A stretch of DNA of 64,000 nt from Marthasterias glacialis (lineage: Eukaryota; Echinodermata; Asteroidea; Forcipulatida; Asteriidae), in NCBI GenBank assembly GCA_911728455.2, contig OU452228.1, positions 6,882,001 to 6,946,000 on the forward strand. Reading direction: 5' to 3'. This document shows, one piece after another, positions 46,852-58,117 of the stretch (position 1 is the stretch's first letter; every line of letters starts with the position of its first letter). The position numbers and the translations under genes were made by a program. The notes beneath the pieces are model-generated. The model was not told the origin of the DNA, made no database searches, and was given only the letters and a program-made list of their open reading frames with translations.

Positions 46852-47202
46852 CCCAATTTCAACGAGGCTGTTTATAAGCATAAACTATTGCCTAGCAATT
46901 TTCTGCTATAGACCTTTATCATGGTGCGGCCATCTTGATTTTCTCCCATTCAAACCAATGTAACCAAACCGAGGTAGGAAGGGCAAATAGTCTGGTTCTT
47001 TTTTGTACAATGAATATTAGCATATATTACTGTTATTGGATACAGGGAACATGACCAAGATGGTTGCAGCATGATAAAGGTCTCTGTAGCAAAAGTGAGC
47101 TGGATACCTGTTACATGTACATGTGACATGGAATTTTGGCTGTTAATCTTAGTCTGGTAAGCAGTACTTTTTTGGTGCCTAAGCAGCTCTATGGAATTGG
47201 AC
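46852..47202 (+). mobile_element. GGGCCCAATTTC-ended MITE nested in the SINE
   Basis: Left end GACCCAATTTC and right end GGAATTGGACCC are inverted. The right part (GAGCTGGATACC, TTAATCTTAGTCTGGTAAGC, AAGCAGCTCTATGG) matches the fragment at 17590-17785. It lies between the two halves of the SINE and itself contains the MITE at 46912-47081. Confidence 0.65.
46912..47081 (+). mobile_element. Complete TAGACCTTTATC-ended MITE (innermost insertion)
   Basis: Left end AGACCTTTATCATGGTGCGG, then CCATCTTG, and right end CAAGATGGTTGCAGC, then ATGATAAAGGTCT, are inverted repeats of about 28 bp. The core reads AACCAAACCGAGGTAGGAAG. The flanks TCTGCTA (left) and TCTGTAG (right) may be a diverged target duplication. 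This is the reference copy for fragments at 16690, 16905, 28135, 33155, 45181 and 58970. Confidence 0.78.
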
Positions 47203-47394
47203 CCTGGTGTTGTCTGAGCGGGGGTTCGAGTCCCGGTTAAGAATTATGTCTTTGGTCTACCGTGTAGGGTCCGTGTGTTGTGTAATGCATGCACACACAC
47301 AAAAAACAGCGCAGTTACCGTTTAGAGAAGGGGTTTGACCCCTTTGGCAGCAGATTGGGCTGCATCGCCTTGTAAACCCCAATACAAGGGTTCT

Positions 47395-47420
47395 CAAGGG
47401 TTCTCAAGGGTTCTCAAGGA
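47395..47420. repeat. Short tandem GGTTCTCAAG
   Basis: Three 10-11-bp units of GGTTCTCAAGG in a row. Confidence 0.7.
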
Positions 47421-47575
47421 TCTCTCATGGGACTCATGACTTCAAACTTGGCATACCTTTCGTTAAAATAATATTAATAAGCGATTTGAGACACCCGTAG
47501 ACAAAGCGCAATATATATAAACTTATCTATCAATATATATTTGAAACTTTGCAGGGTTGAAACATAATCTAGTAA

Positions 47576-47607
47576 GGTTTGCGAAGACACCGTGTAAAAC
47601 TCCCCCC

Positions 47608-47645
<38 letters not shown>

Positions 47646-47750
47646 GTTCTGGTTGTTCTGGAAAGAACCGGTTGTTAAACCACCGGTTCTTTTCAGAACG
47701 ACCACAATGCATAGAGATAGGGTTTTATGTACACGGTGTCTCCGCAAACC
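47576..47750. mobile_element. MITE with GGTTTGCG-AGACACCG ends and internal foldback
   Basis: The left end GGTTTGCGAAGACACCGTG (47576 on) pairs with the right end ACACGGTGTCTCCGCAAACC (47731-47750), one mismatch. Inside, GGTTGTTCTGGAAAGAACCGG pairs with CCGGTTCTTTTCAGAACGACC. A C(17)(TC)n tract at 47602-47643 has expanded within it. A related element lies near 54830-55030. Confidence 0.8.
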
Positions 47751-48804
47751 ATGATAGATCAGAAGCTATATTGAACACAATTATATTTCAAACAATATTT
47801 AAAAGCAAATATCGAATCTTCATGATGCACTTATATTTTTTTCCTTTTAGGAACCTGATCATCACTTTCAATATAAACCTAAAAGCAAAAGTCAATCGGT
47901 TTTATAATCACAGATGGAACAGTCGTCTGTTGCTTTAAATACCACACTTAAAGGGGTGAAACGGTTCACGAATCAAATACATTTCACAGATTTCTATTTA
48001 ATACCTATTTGTGTTTGTTCCCCTTACAACTGATAACATTTAATCAGTCGGAGAGTCATAGTTGAGCTTTCATTTTGACTGACTATACTTCCGCTTACTC
48101 CTAACGGGAACCGAGGACAACAGGATAAATCTACAACTGTTAGTAAATAATTAATTAAACACAAGGCACTGGATCGGAACATACCGAAACATTTCTCAAC
48201 TACAGGTTTCGCTTTGAAAGATCACTGATTACGAAGATAAAGTTTTAAAAAAATCCTCCAGATAAATAGTTCTGTCTGAAATACTGTCAAAGTCAAGAAA
48301 GTAGCCACTGGATATCGTCGCTTATTTCAATTGTTGCAATCGAAATAAGCACGTGTGTGTACGCAACAAAACTGTTAAACCGGGTTTAGTTGTTTTCACT
48401 AAGATAAGATGTGATTCTCAAAGGCTGGTTAGTATTTTCAGTGTGGTGCGTTTATGCAGAACACTTCTTCAAATCAATGCTGTAGTATAATCAGGGGTGT
48501 GTGTGTGACCACCCCAAAAAAAGCTGAAAACAGCTAGCAAAAAGCTGAAATTTAAAAAGCTCCCATAGTTTTATACAGAGCAGATGTACGAAAAAGCTGA
48601 AATTTAGAGTAAAAATCTGGGGAAAAAAACTGAAATCTCACACCCCTGAATAATCTTTAAAGGCAGTCTGTAATTGTATTGTTTCACTTCATAATATCTA
48701 GACTCTTCCAAGGTTCTTTTTAGGATTTCACTATCTCTCATCTCCCATCACTGCATCTGTTCAGTCAGTAATTCCAGCAAGCTTTGTACCAATTCTTAAA
48801 GATG
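47751..48804. other. Intergenic, no gene recognised
   Basis: 48250-48360 is a reverse copy of the GGCAATCGAAATAAGC dispersed family. 48500-48650 contains a repeated AAAAAGCTGAAA motif. Nothing else is recognised. Confidence 0.4.
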
Positions 48805-49092
48805 TCGCTACGTGGGGGCTGCAACCCCTCCCCCTCCCCCACACATACTGACACTGAGTATTCAATGGACTGAATGTTTATGCCTAGAAAGCAATTGACC
48901 CATTTTATCATTATCATTTTTGTTTTATACAAAACTTCGTTTTATTTAAATCAGTCTTGTGGTTAAGGTTTTTGATACGCTGAAAAATCAGGTGATCGAT
49001 TGCCCAACCCTATTCAGGCCCCCCCCCCCCCCCCATCATTTGCCCATCCCCCAGCCCACTCATAATTATGTTAGAGTTTGGCGACGCCGCTA
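48805..49092 (-). mobile_element. Likely copy of the CAGCGGCGTAGCC MITE family
   Basis: The right end GGCGACGCCGCTAG resembles the family end, and the interior is C-rich, including a run of 16 C near 49020. The left end is not clear. Confidence 0.4.
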
Positions 49093-49219
49093 GGAATAAT
49101 GACATAAAGACGGCAAATAAGAGTGAAAATGCAGCTTTCGAAACTAAATTTACAATACTTAAAAGGTAATTTTTTAACTGCTGAACACAGTAAGATGTGA
49201 TTAGATGGGAAAACCGTTC

Positions 49220-49271
49220 TGTTTTGTTTTTTTTTTTTTTTTTTTTGGGGGGGGGGTTTGGGGGGGGGGGG
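49220..49271. repeat. Poly-T/poly-G tract
   Basis: Twenty-two T are followed by two runs of G. Confidence 0.9.
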
Positions 49272-49312
49272 CTCAGTGAATTTTCTTTAAACTTTGTCAG
49301 TGAATAACTTAC

Positions 49313-49361
49313 CGCGTCTTTAAAACATGCAGCAGGTTAAAGGTAAAACCAATTCCAGTCT
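49313..49361 (-). CDS. Candidate 49-nt exon, function unknown
   Basis: An acceptor (GGAATTTGTAG) and a near-consensus donor (CGCG then GTAAGTTATT) bound a stretch open in only one frame, reading TGIGFTFNLLHVLKT. Its end phase (two bases) fits the start of the candidate exon at 46638-46690. The pair is the only phase-linked couple of small exons found, but each is short enough to be chance. Confidence 0.28.
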
Positions 49362-52300
49362 CTACAAATTCCATGCAAATAAAAGTAAATAATTCAGCCA
49401 AGTGAACTTGACAATATAACTTGAACAATCACCACCTCAAACATGCAATAGGCTGTATTAGTGTGTGACTAAACTCCATCATACTATGCCTCAAACACCC
49501 ATGTCCCAATACTCGTTTCGTTTTCGAGATCATGAAAATTGTTGATGAAACCTTGTGCATAATGACACAAATTCCTGGTGATTTTCTTTTTCTTCAGAGA
49601 ATGGCTCGTGAGAGACCGTCAGTCAACAATTACAACAAGCCTTTACTGTATATTACGATAAGTATTTTGCGGCACGCGTTTATCACGAGAGAAACATATG
49701 CCAATCGTTGCATTAAAAAATATATATATGACAACCGTTCCCACACAGTCACCGTGGCCATATAAGGGCATTTACTGCATTGGCGCTCTGGAATATTTAC
49801 AAATCAGCAAATCAGTGTTCATCTTTCCCTTCTCAGACCATTCTTCTTCTTCTTCTTCTTTTTAAATATCACTTTTTGTTTCAGTGCTCAGTCTTAAAGA
49901 TAAGATATGATATGTGTGAAAGAGTGAATTCAGTATTTTAAATTTCACTTTTTGTTTCAGTTCTTTTTCAGGTATGATACGCGACTGTTTCAGTGCTTTG
50001 ATACACTTCGTTCCTATCCCATTAGCGTTTAAGATGCATACACAATAAAACTTACAGCTAGTTTCACTTCAATGGTGTGCACAACATTATCAGTAACATT
50101 GCAAATATAAACGTCCTCAGATTTACACATGATCATGGTGGAAAACTTCAGTTGAAATGTTTTATTTGTATTTTATTTTTTGTTTTAATTCTTCGGACAA
50201 TATACAATTTCAAAGCAGGGGCCGTCCAGGGAAGGGCAAACGTCACGAAACTGCCATCAAAAAAGATGTGCCCTCCCAGACCCCCGCTCATCTAAAACAA
50301 GATAAAATCGATAATATAAAAGTTTACAAAGAACATAAACATTTAAAGTCAAAAGCAAAAACACGACTGGCAAGAAAAGCAAAATAATAAATATACAGAT
50401 TTTTACCTGAAATGCTTTATAATTTTTCGAGAAATGAGTAAAACATTTTAAATTTAATCTCGCGAGTCCGAAATCCGGTGTTTTGACAACAGTGTTTGGG
50501 GTTTTCCACTATTTTCTCGTGACTTCGAGGACCGATGGAGATTAAACTCTCACAGGTTTGTTGTTTTACGCACTGTTGGGTCACACAAAGTCTGGATTCT
50601 AAACTCAGAATTGCAATATTAAACAAACGATCTATTCAGAAAATTACATTTCTGATCCTGTTGTTAAGTTGAACAATGTCACGTGATAACACGGATCTTA
50701 TACACTGCATCATTTTCGTGAAAAACAACCAGTGGTGCTTTATCTTTATGTGAGTAATTCCAGGTCCTGACCTTAGTTAAAACCCGGTAATTAACGGTAA
50801 TAAAACATTAATTTAACAGTATTTTGACAACTGAAATGGTGACCGTTTTTTAAGGAGGGTGATACACAGCGAATCCATAGCCCAGATTTAGTGACAGAAC
50901 CCAGGTTGGAGTGAAAGGCTTCCTGTTAGACGTAGTGTCCCGGTACATGTGTGCAGTTAAAATGTTATGAGTCTGTGACACACCATTGGGTTTTTAGACG
51001 AATAAATATACCAATCCTCTAGTTTTCAATGACTACACCACACCGCAACCTGTGAACATTTCATCAAATGAGATTGTCATGTTTTATTTAGAGGGTGGTT
51101 TGCCAGTGTTTGTGTGCTCTTTTATAGCTTATATCTATGTTGATAATCAAAATAAGGGAACAGTTTTCTCAACTTTGGACAATTTGTACTCTTATAAAGT
51201 TATGTATACCACGGGGAACAACAACTTATTAGGTCTTTTAAGTAGTCGTCCAGCCAGAAATCCATTAGCCTTTTTAGGGTCGTCTAGAGGTGACACAATT
51301 TTCAAAGGAAGTTCGTACAGGAAGTTTCTTCAGAACCCATTTCCCTCCCCCAACTGGGGCACTCTTCAATTTTAATTTCCCGTTCTAACCCTCAATTTTG
51401 TTTCACTGAAATATTATAAACAAAATTGAAATCCAGTTTCAGACTGTGAAAAGATATTTCATTTCCCATGGACGCACTGACTCCGGTGAAAATCCTTCAC
51501 GATCCATCTCAAGAATTTGCCGTAAACATATTCGTATTGGTTGATAGAACCATATATAGGCGTACGAGCCGGGGCCAGGGGGCACCCCCACACTCCCCAC
51601 CCCTAACAAATTAGAGGAAAACAAGTGGGAACAATTTGGCCAAAGCATGAAAAAAAAACTTTGTATTAGAAATTGGTACTTGTGTTTACTTGACGTGTGA
51701 AATTTTAACCCCTCTTCCTTATTAACCAAAGCGTTCCCACAGCCTAAGGATAGGACCGGGCCCTCAAAACGTCACTGAATTGTACGTGTTGAAAATAAAA
51801 CCGAAAGATGCAGGTTTCTGTTTTCATATTTGCAGTGGGAAGTTGACCGAGTTTTCTGTCGCTTATTCTGCACATTACACACAAAGGGATCATCCGATGG
51901 TTATAAATAGTCAAGCCGCTGAGTCGAGCGAGGTCACGTGAATTCGCTATTTTGAGATAATGGTGGACACATTACGATGCCAATATTGGATTTCGAGTAA
52001 ATTTTGTAAAAGCCAAACCAAACAGTACTCTTACGTTGTCAACCATATCTCAAAAGGGCTTATGGAGTTGTAATATACTGCCCGGTTTTTTTTTTGGCCG
52101 GAAGACACGGGAATTTAGAATGTGTTTTTTTTCTGAACAAACACATTTTTACAGATGAAAAAATGTTAAATATACTTTTGCGTACAATGTTAATTTGTAG
52201 TAACATGTAAATTGTTTACACATGACTGTTGGTAACGCGAGGTAAGATCAGATCTCGACGCTAACTCTTTTGTATATTTTAACTAACTATACCGGTACCC

Positions 52301-53289
52301 GTTGGTTTGTGGTGTTTTGTTTTTGTTTGTTTGTTTGATTGTTGTTGTTTTTGTTGTTGTTGTTTGGGTGTTTGTTTGTTTTTTTTTGCTTTTATTATTT
52401 ATTTTTTTTTGGGGGGGGGGGGTAGATTTGGTCAGTGTCTCATATTAAAGTTTACAAATTCATCGACTAAAGGAAAACAGCTACCGGTACCTTTAAATCA
52501 ATTTTTAATGTAAATTTGTCAACAATATCTGGCGATGAATCTTTAAAACTAATCCAAGCATTTCTAACTAGTGTGAGATGGAGGAATGCATTATGGGTTT
52601 TTTTCGTGTTTTTTTTAACCGTGAATAAAAACTCGTCTGAACTGTCTAGTTTTAAAGATGCATACACAATCACTTCCTTGTTCCGGGAGGTTCTCATATA
52701 AGAGACTTTTAGAGAAAACACCGGTTATACGCTGAAGTTTAGATACCAGTTTGACTCAAAATGCAATAAAGGCCTAAATAGTTGGAATCTATCTTCTAGT
52801 TCTCAAGAAAATCGCCTTCCAATCCAACCAACCTTTGAACAGTTCCTCAAGTTAGGTTGTCCCGAAAAAAGTATTTTGCCAGATATTTTGTGCACGTTGC
52901 ATATACAACGTGCTTATTTCCATTACGGCAATCAAAATAAACAACGGTAATTCTGGTGATCTTCGAAGCCATTTTGGCTTAGACATTATCTCAGAAACAA
53001 AAAATGTATTTCTCTGAAGTATTGGTACAAGCAGATTGACACGTATAAAAAACAGATTGACACGTATAAAAAAAACATCGTTTTCATAAGACTACCATGA
53101 CACAATTCGCCTGATGTCACCTTCACGATAATCTCGGTTGCGCCATTTTGCCAGTCAACGTCCACGTGTGTTCTACAATGGAGAAGCAACGTGGCTTACC
53201 GTTGACTCCCAAAATCAATGGTTAGCCGCGCGTGACGTTGGTACATGGGGGGTCACTAAAATAATTTGTAAAAACCTGTTCCAAAAGTG
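49362..53289. other. Intergenic; MITE-like copy and low complexity
   Basis: 50420-50640 matches the internal part of the TTTAAAGG MITE family (GAGGACCGATGGAGATTAAAC then TCTCACAGG). 52307-52430 is a TTG/T/G low-complexity run. 52900-53020 is a copy of the ATTACGGCAATC dispersed family. A CTT repeat lies at 49842-49860. No supported gene. Confidence 0.4.
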
Positions 53290-53740
53290 ACATGCACGGT
53301 TTAAACCTGATTGGATCATGTCCTCTTACTAACACACTGTTTCCCAATGTGGGATTTTTTGTTGGTGACAATCATCCAGTAAAACCTGCCAAATCACACA
53401 TAAACACATGTATAGTCAAAGTGGGTAACTTGGAGCAAACAATGGTAACAAACTTTCAAATGTGTGACATCGCCTGTATAGGAGGTGTACATGACCTGTA
53501 CATGATCTGTACTGGAGTGAATGTTTCACCAGGAGGAAGTTTATTCTATTCACCCTTACAGTCCCTATTCCATAAAACTCTAACAGCAGGTTTTGTTGGG
53601 TTGTGTTGGACTGGGTACTGCATGAGTAAACTGATCATGCTTTACATGGGTTCAAGCATACCACCATAATCAGAGTACCACAGTTTGGGTGTTGAGTTAC
53701 CCATACGGTGTTGGAATTTGTTAGAGTGGGGAAGGATCCT
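53290..53740 (+). mobile_element. Unnamed dispersed element with a 125-codon frame
   Basis: The frame 53292-53669 (TTTCCCAATGTGGGATT and many short direct phrases such as TGTACATGACCTGTACATGA) has no recognisable domain. The 3' part 53605-53735 recurs in reverse at 32505-32640, so this is repetitive DNA, not a single-copy gene. Ends are not defined. Confidence 0.5.
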
Positions 53741-54149
53741 AGTAAATCACTCAAGGGAGTTAGGGTTAATGGCCCAGAGAAACAAATGTTGTTGTTTTTT
53801 ATTCGATTTCTATTTTTTTCATGTGTGTTGGGGCTGATGACAACCGCTTGCTAGTTGACCCAACCTCATTTCTCATGTTTCGCTTTCTTTCACAAGTTTC
53901 CCATTGGAAAATATAACAATGTTGGTCGGGGTGGGACGTTATTCTAAGGAAACCGAAAGTCTCGAATTTCGAAAGTAAAACATTCCAACGAAGTATGGCG
54001 TTATTTATTGGCGTGCATACTCATTTCTTAAAAAAAACAGGTCATTATTTTTGTGAATTGTTCAGTTTTTCGTGACTGCGGTTTCTCATATTTCTGTTTT
54101 AGCTTTCCGAGTAGACCTTTCAAACCAGGAAGTGGTGCACAACATAGTT

Positions 54150-54545
54150 GCATAATAATAATAGCAGGTTCTTATAAAGCGCACATATCCTAAACAAAGC
54201 TAGATCAAGGCGCTGGACAATAAATACAATTGATTAATAAGCTCTGAATAGTTCTGTCTTCAAACTTTTCTTAAATGTTGTCACTGAGTCTGACTGGCGG
54301 ATTTCTGGAGGGAGCTTGTTCTGCAGATGAGGGCCAGAGTAACCGAAGGCACCCTAACCGACCAATTTGTTACAGACAGGTATGGTAAGCACCGTTGTGT
54401 CAGACAGTTCACGGAGTCGGCCGTCACGGTGGTGTAGAGGGTGAGAAGGTTTTTGAGGTAGACTGGTGCTGAGGAGTGAATGCATTTCCGAAACGAAGAG
54501 CAAGATTTTGAATCTGATTCTTTCAGAAACCGGAAGCCAATGAAG
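54150..54545 (+). mobile_element. Retroposon-like dispersed repeat
   Basis: Begins with an ATAATAATA run and TTATAAAGCGCACATATCC, then GCGCTGGACAATAAATAC, and ends near AAACCGGAAGCCAATGAAG. The middle shares blocks with 26300-26580. The GCGCACATATCC start is, from memory, frequent in invertebrate repeats. Confidence 0.6.
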
Positions 54546-54825
54546 TTGTTGAAGGATGGGGGGGGGGGGTGGTGATGTGATGAAATTTGCTTGTACCAGT
54601 TATGTCGCGGGCTGCTACATGATCCTTTTTACCAGCAGGAATTCTCATAATGCGTGAGAACGGTTCACTTGGGAATGTATCAGCCCACTTTTTCAATATT
54701 TTGTTTCCATCACATTTTAGGAATTGTACACTCATTTTCATGCCCTGATACACGGCTGATAATGACCGAAAACTCACTCCGCGGTAGTGAAGTTATCCGA
54801 GAATTCCCCCCGTTCCACAAAGCGA

Positions 54826-55030
54826 AAAAAGTAGTAGTAGTCCCGGCCGATTTCCTACCCCCAGGTAGTACTTAAAAAGCAGGACAGTTCTTTTCAGAAC
54901 TACGTTGTCTCCCGAATTCCGAAATCTACTCCGCGGTAGTAGAATAATAGCAAGAAAAGTTCTCACAAGAACAATCTACTGTATATAGCAAAGTAGATAT
55001 AATCACATGGTGTTACCGCAAACCAAATAC
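54826..55030. mobile_element. MITE-like copy with ACATGGTGTTACCGCAAACC end
   Basis: The right end ACATGGTGTTACCGCAAACC resembles the end of the element at 47576-47750. Inside, AGTTCTTTTCAGAACTACG and CTACTCCGCGGTAGTAG are palindromic. The left end is unclear. Confidence 0.5.
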
Positions 55031-55550
55031 ACATTGATACCTCACCATGCAATGCCTCAAATCCTATATGACCGAAAACTTCTTAAAACCTTTACAGTCC
55101 CAAAGCCTTCTACATATACATGTATCCAATCGCCAAAGTGAAGGATTCAGAAGGACTGAAGCCAGTAGGCCAAAATAACAATTGATGATGACAGGGTCGG
55201 GCATCCCAATCTTATTCGATTCAATTCAATTTGTTCATCCAAAAAAAGAAAATTTTCTATGCCGAGCATGCTCTTAAAATGCAATAAAAAATATTAAAAT
55301 TATACAGAGCAAACTGTTATAATTTGGTGTGGGCGTGACACAGGAGAGGAGGGTATGGGAGGATGGAGGCCACATGCAAGCCAACATGCCTGGTAGTCTT
55401 TATAGGTTTTAATTTTAATGACGGATTTTTTAAATCTGAAAACTTACTTTTTGCAAACTAGTACTAATTGACCTGACAGTTATTCGCTAAATATGAATGT
55501 ATACATACATACATACATGATTATTCCAGATACACTTTGAATGTCTGGTG
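55031..55550. other. Intergenic, no gene recognised
   Basis: Contains a short (TACA)n run near 55500. No exon or named repeat. Confidence 0.4.
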
Positions 55551-55559
55551 CAATGACCA

Positions 55560-55770
55560 GTGTTGTAGTACTCATATTCAGTACTCATACTTGAGTACTA
55601 TATCCAAGTACTACTCGAGTGCCATTTTGAAGGTACTGGTACTGAGCACAGTACTCAGTACCAGTACCTTCAACATGGACTTTGTTACTCCTGCTCGTAC
55701 TTGGCTGGTAAAGTATCTTTACTCAAAATCCGTACTCAATATTCAACTTAAAAAAATGACTTGCACTCTT
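55560..55770. repeat. GTACT-rich segment with a perfect 20-bp hairpin
   Basis: Multiple GTACT/AGTAC motifs, plus a perfect inverted repeat (55627-55646 with 55654-55673, 7-base spacer) containing GGTACTGGTACTGAG. Clustered GTACT motifs of this type occur in subterminal parts of hAT-like elements, so this may be a transposon remnant. Confidence 0.7.
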
Positions 55771-55771
55771 A

Positions 55772-56403
55772 CTGGTAATCGAAGTCACATACTCGATAAT
55801 TGACCAAAGATCTATTTTGAGTCACTGTATTACTCAATGCAATGACCATCTAGGTAAGGTCTGCGCACAGACCAACCGTTTACCATCTGAAGAAAATGAG
55901 CCTCCGGAACCAGACAACTGCAAGCACATTTGTTCTTGTTAACTGTGCACTTCAAAGTTCATGTGCTCAGGTTATCAGGCAGATGTTGACTCGTCCCTTG
56001 TCTTCCATCAGGATTCAGTATTACAAACCCAGTGGTTCCATTGGGCGGATATATCACCAGCTGCGCAAGTGCACATCAATGCGCCTACTGGTAATCGAAG
56101 TCACATACTCGATAATTGACCAAAGATCTATTTTGAGTCACTGTATTACTCAATGCGATGACCATCTAGGTAGGGTCTGCGCACAGACCAACCATTTACC
56201 ATCTGAAGAAAATGAGCCTCCGGAACCAGACAACTGCAAGCACATTTGTTCTTGTTAACTGTGCACTTCAAAGTTCATGTGCTCAGGTTATCAGGCAGAT
56301 GTTGACTCGTCCCTTGTCTTCCATCAGGATTCAGTATTACAAACCCAGTGGTTCCATTGGGCGGATATATCACCAGCTGCGCAAGTGCGCATCAACGCTC
56401 CTA
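55772..56403 (+). repeat. Near-identical 316-bp tandem duplication
   Basis: 55772-56087 and 56088-56403 are head-to-tail copies with only a few substitutions. Each carries the same frame reading MSLRNQTTASTFVLVNCALQ. No domain is recognised. The very high identity means a recent duplication or an assembly artefact. Confidence 0.92.
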
Positions 56404-57362
56404 CATGCGCATCAATTATCATTTTTTCCTATGAACGCTGCACACACTCACGCACGAGGCTTGAAGATGTGTTACTTTGGTTTTTTTTTAAACTATTGTA
56501 ACAGTGGTTTCAAACTTGTTACATGGCCAGCGAGCCCCGGTAGGTATTTTGCCTGATGGTTTGGAAGGCTGGTATCTGACATTATTCATGAGCCTCGAAA
56601 GTGATGACTTCAGATGTTCGGACTAAGGAAGCTGAACCTTTGACCTTTTGGATGGTGTCACACAGTACAAGGTAGTAAATCCGTGTCGAAAACATGGACG
56701 GTTTTGAAATTTGAACGCAGCTTCTTAAGGTTTTAAGGGGTGCCAAATTAATTAGTTAATATGGGCTCAAATACATTGGCTCTAAAAAGAGGTTGGAAAA
56801 TGGGTGTATTGTGGTACTCAAAAATCATGCAGTTGGTGCTGTGTCTTTATGCACACTATTTAACTGCTGAGTGGAAATTCCCAGAACCTGGGTACCATCC
56901 CAATGGTAAAAGTGGCGGGGGGAGGGGGGTACACTATCCCTCGGAAAGTACGCCCACTGCATTGCAAGTGCCGTCACATTCAACAGGAATACCAGCTATC
57001 TTAACACATTTCCATGGATTCATTAGTGTGCAGGGTAAATTAACTCAATGAACTTAGAAGACCATAGAAGACAAAGACAGGGGACCAGTCGACAATGCAA
57101 ATGTGATTGCAGTCCTTCCAGCCCCATAACAGTGCCAATACGCTGGATTTACTCCGCTTCTTGGCCCTACGTTGACATACCATCAGGGACTGTGATGACA
57201 TCTCAAATTGAAACTTGCGTTTTTCCAGAAATTTTCCCCCCAAAGTTCACTTACCCTTTGCCTAATTGTGGCGAGTACATTAAAACGATTTTGGTGTAAT
57301 TTTATAAAGAATCTCCAAGCTGACGATACATTTTTAAACACCGACGGCGCCATGATGTTTAC
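56404..57362. other. Intergenic, several moderate plus-strand frames
   Basis: Frames at 56761-57051 (opens with ATG) and 57048-57299 follow one another but have no recognisable domain or splice sites linking them. Confidence 0.35.
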
Positions 57363-57364
57363 TA

Positions 57365-57671
57365 GACCCAGTAACTGGGGCGCTGTTCTCCTTATTTTTT
57401 GAAATTTTGACTTGGACGGTCAGACCAGTGGTTTGGAGGGACAGAAAATGATCGTGAGTACAATTAAAGGCCTGTTATTTCATCTCCAATATCTTGAGAA
57501 GCCAGTAGGAAATTTTGTTGAGTCTTTGTCGGACTTTTTGGAACTGGGTATCATCCATTCATATCAAATTGACGCCTTCACAGCGGATACACCTATGCTT
57601 CCCTGGGGCGTTAGTACGACCGTTCAAGTCAAAATTTCACCCAAAAAGTACAGCTCCCCAGTTACTGGGTC
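57365..57671. mobile_element. TA-flanked 307-bp MITE with long inverted ends
   Basis: The outermost 16 bp, GACCCAGTAACTGGGG and CCCCAGTTACTGGGTC, are perfectly inverted. The similarity continues with gaps to about 55 bp (GAAATTTTGACTTGGACGG against GAAATTTTGACTTGAACGG read inward). TA dinucleotides at 57363-57364 and 57672-57673 flank it, as expected for a Tc1/mariner-type (or other TA-targeting) insertion. The frame at 57412-57693 runs across it and is incidental. Confidence 0.85.
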
Positions 57672-58117
57672 TATGCATGTACAATGTATTTGAAAATTGT
57701 ACAAATATCATCACAGGAGGTGTTCAAATGTTGTTGTTGTTGTATTTGTATTTTTCCATAAAAACAACAACATATATTACTATTCTGTGTTGATATTCTG
57801 TGATTTGAACCTGCGTAGATAATACACTTGAATGGAATAACAGAAATAATGTTATTACCACAACGTGTTGTATTAACTGCAACAAACTTGCCCGCCTGAT
57901 TGTAGCCACACACTGGACTGGCCTCTTTACAACGCTGGGGGTCGCTATACTACTTACTACTACTACCAACCGTAGTCCCACTTTGCGGTCAGTTTTTTGT
58001 TTCCCTAAATAACTCCAAAGCATGGAGTGTACAGTGAATTTTAGCTAGCAAGCGACGGGGAGAAACTATTGTACTACATTTTAGCAATAATGCAAATCTG
58101 AAAAAGGAAGTACGTAC
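57672..58117. other. Intergenic, no gene recognised
   Basis: Low-complexity TTG run near 57728. No exon supported. Confidence 0.4.

Larger units (their letters stand above)
46808..47300 (+). mobile_element. tRNA-Leu-type SINE interrupted by nested MITEs
   Basis: The tRNA-like head with A-box TGGCCGAGCGGT lies at 46813-46850 (CACCAGACTCCAGTTCT, the anticodon-loop region). Its continuation TGGTGTTGTCTGAGC and B-box GGGTTCGAGTCCC lie at about 47203-47238. The two halves are separated by about 350 bp of two nested insertions. Downstream sequence ends in a CACACA run near 47290. Confidence 0.7.

Noticed and set aside
57412-57693. 93-codon frame that looked protein-like
   Set aside because: Almost all of it lies inside the TA-flanked MITE at 57365-57671.
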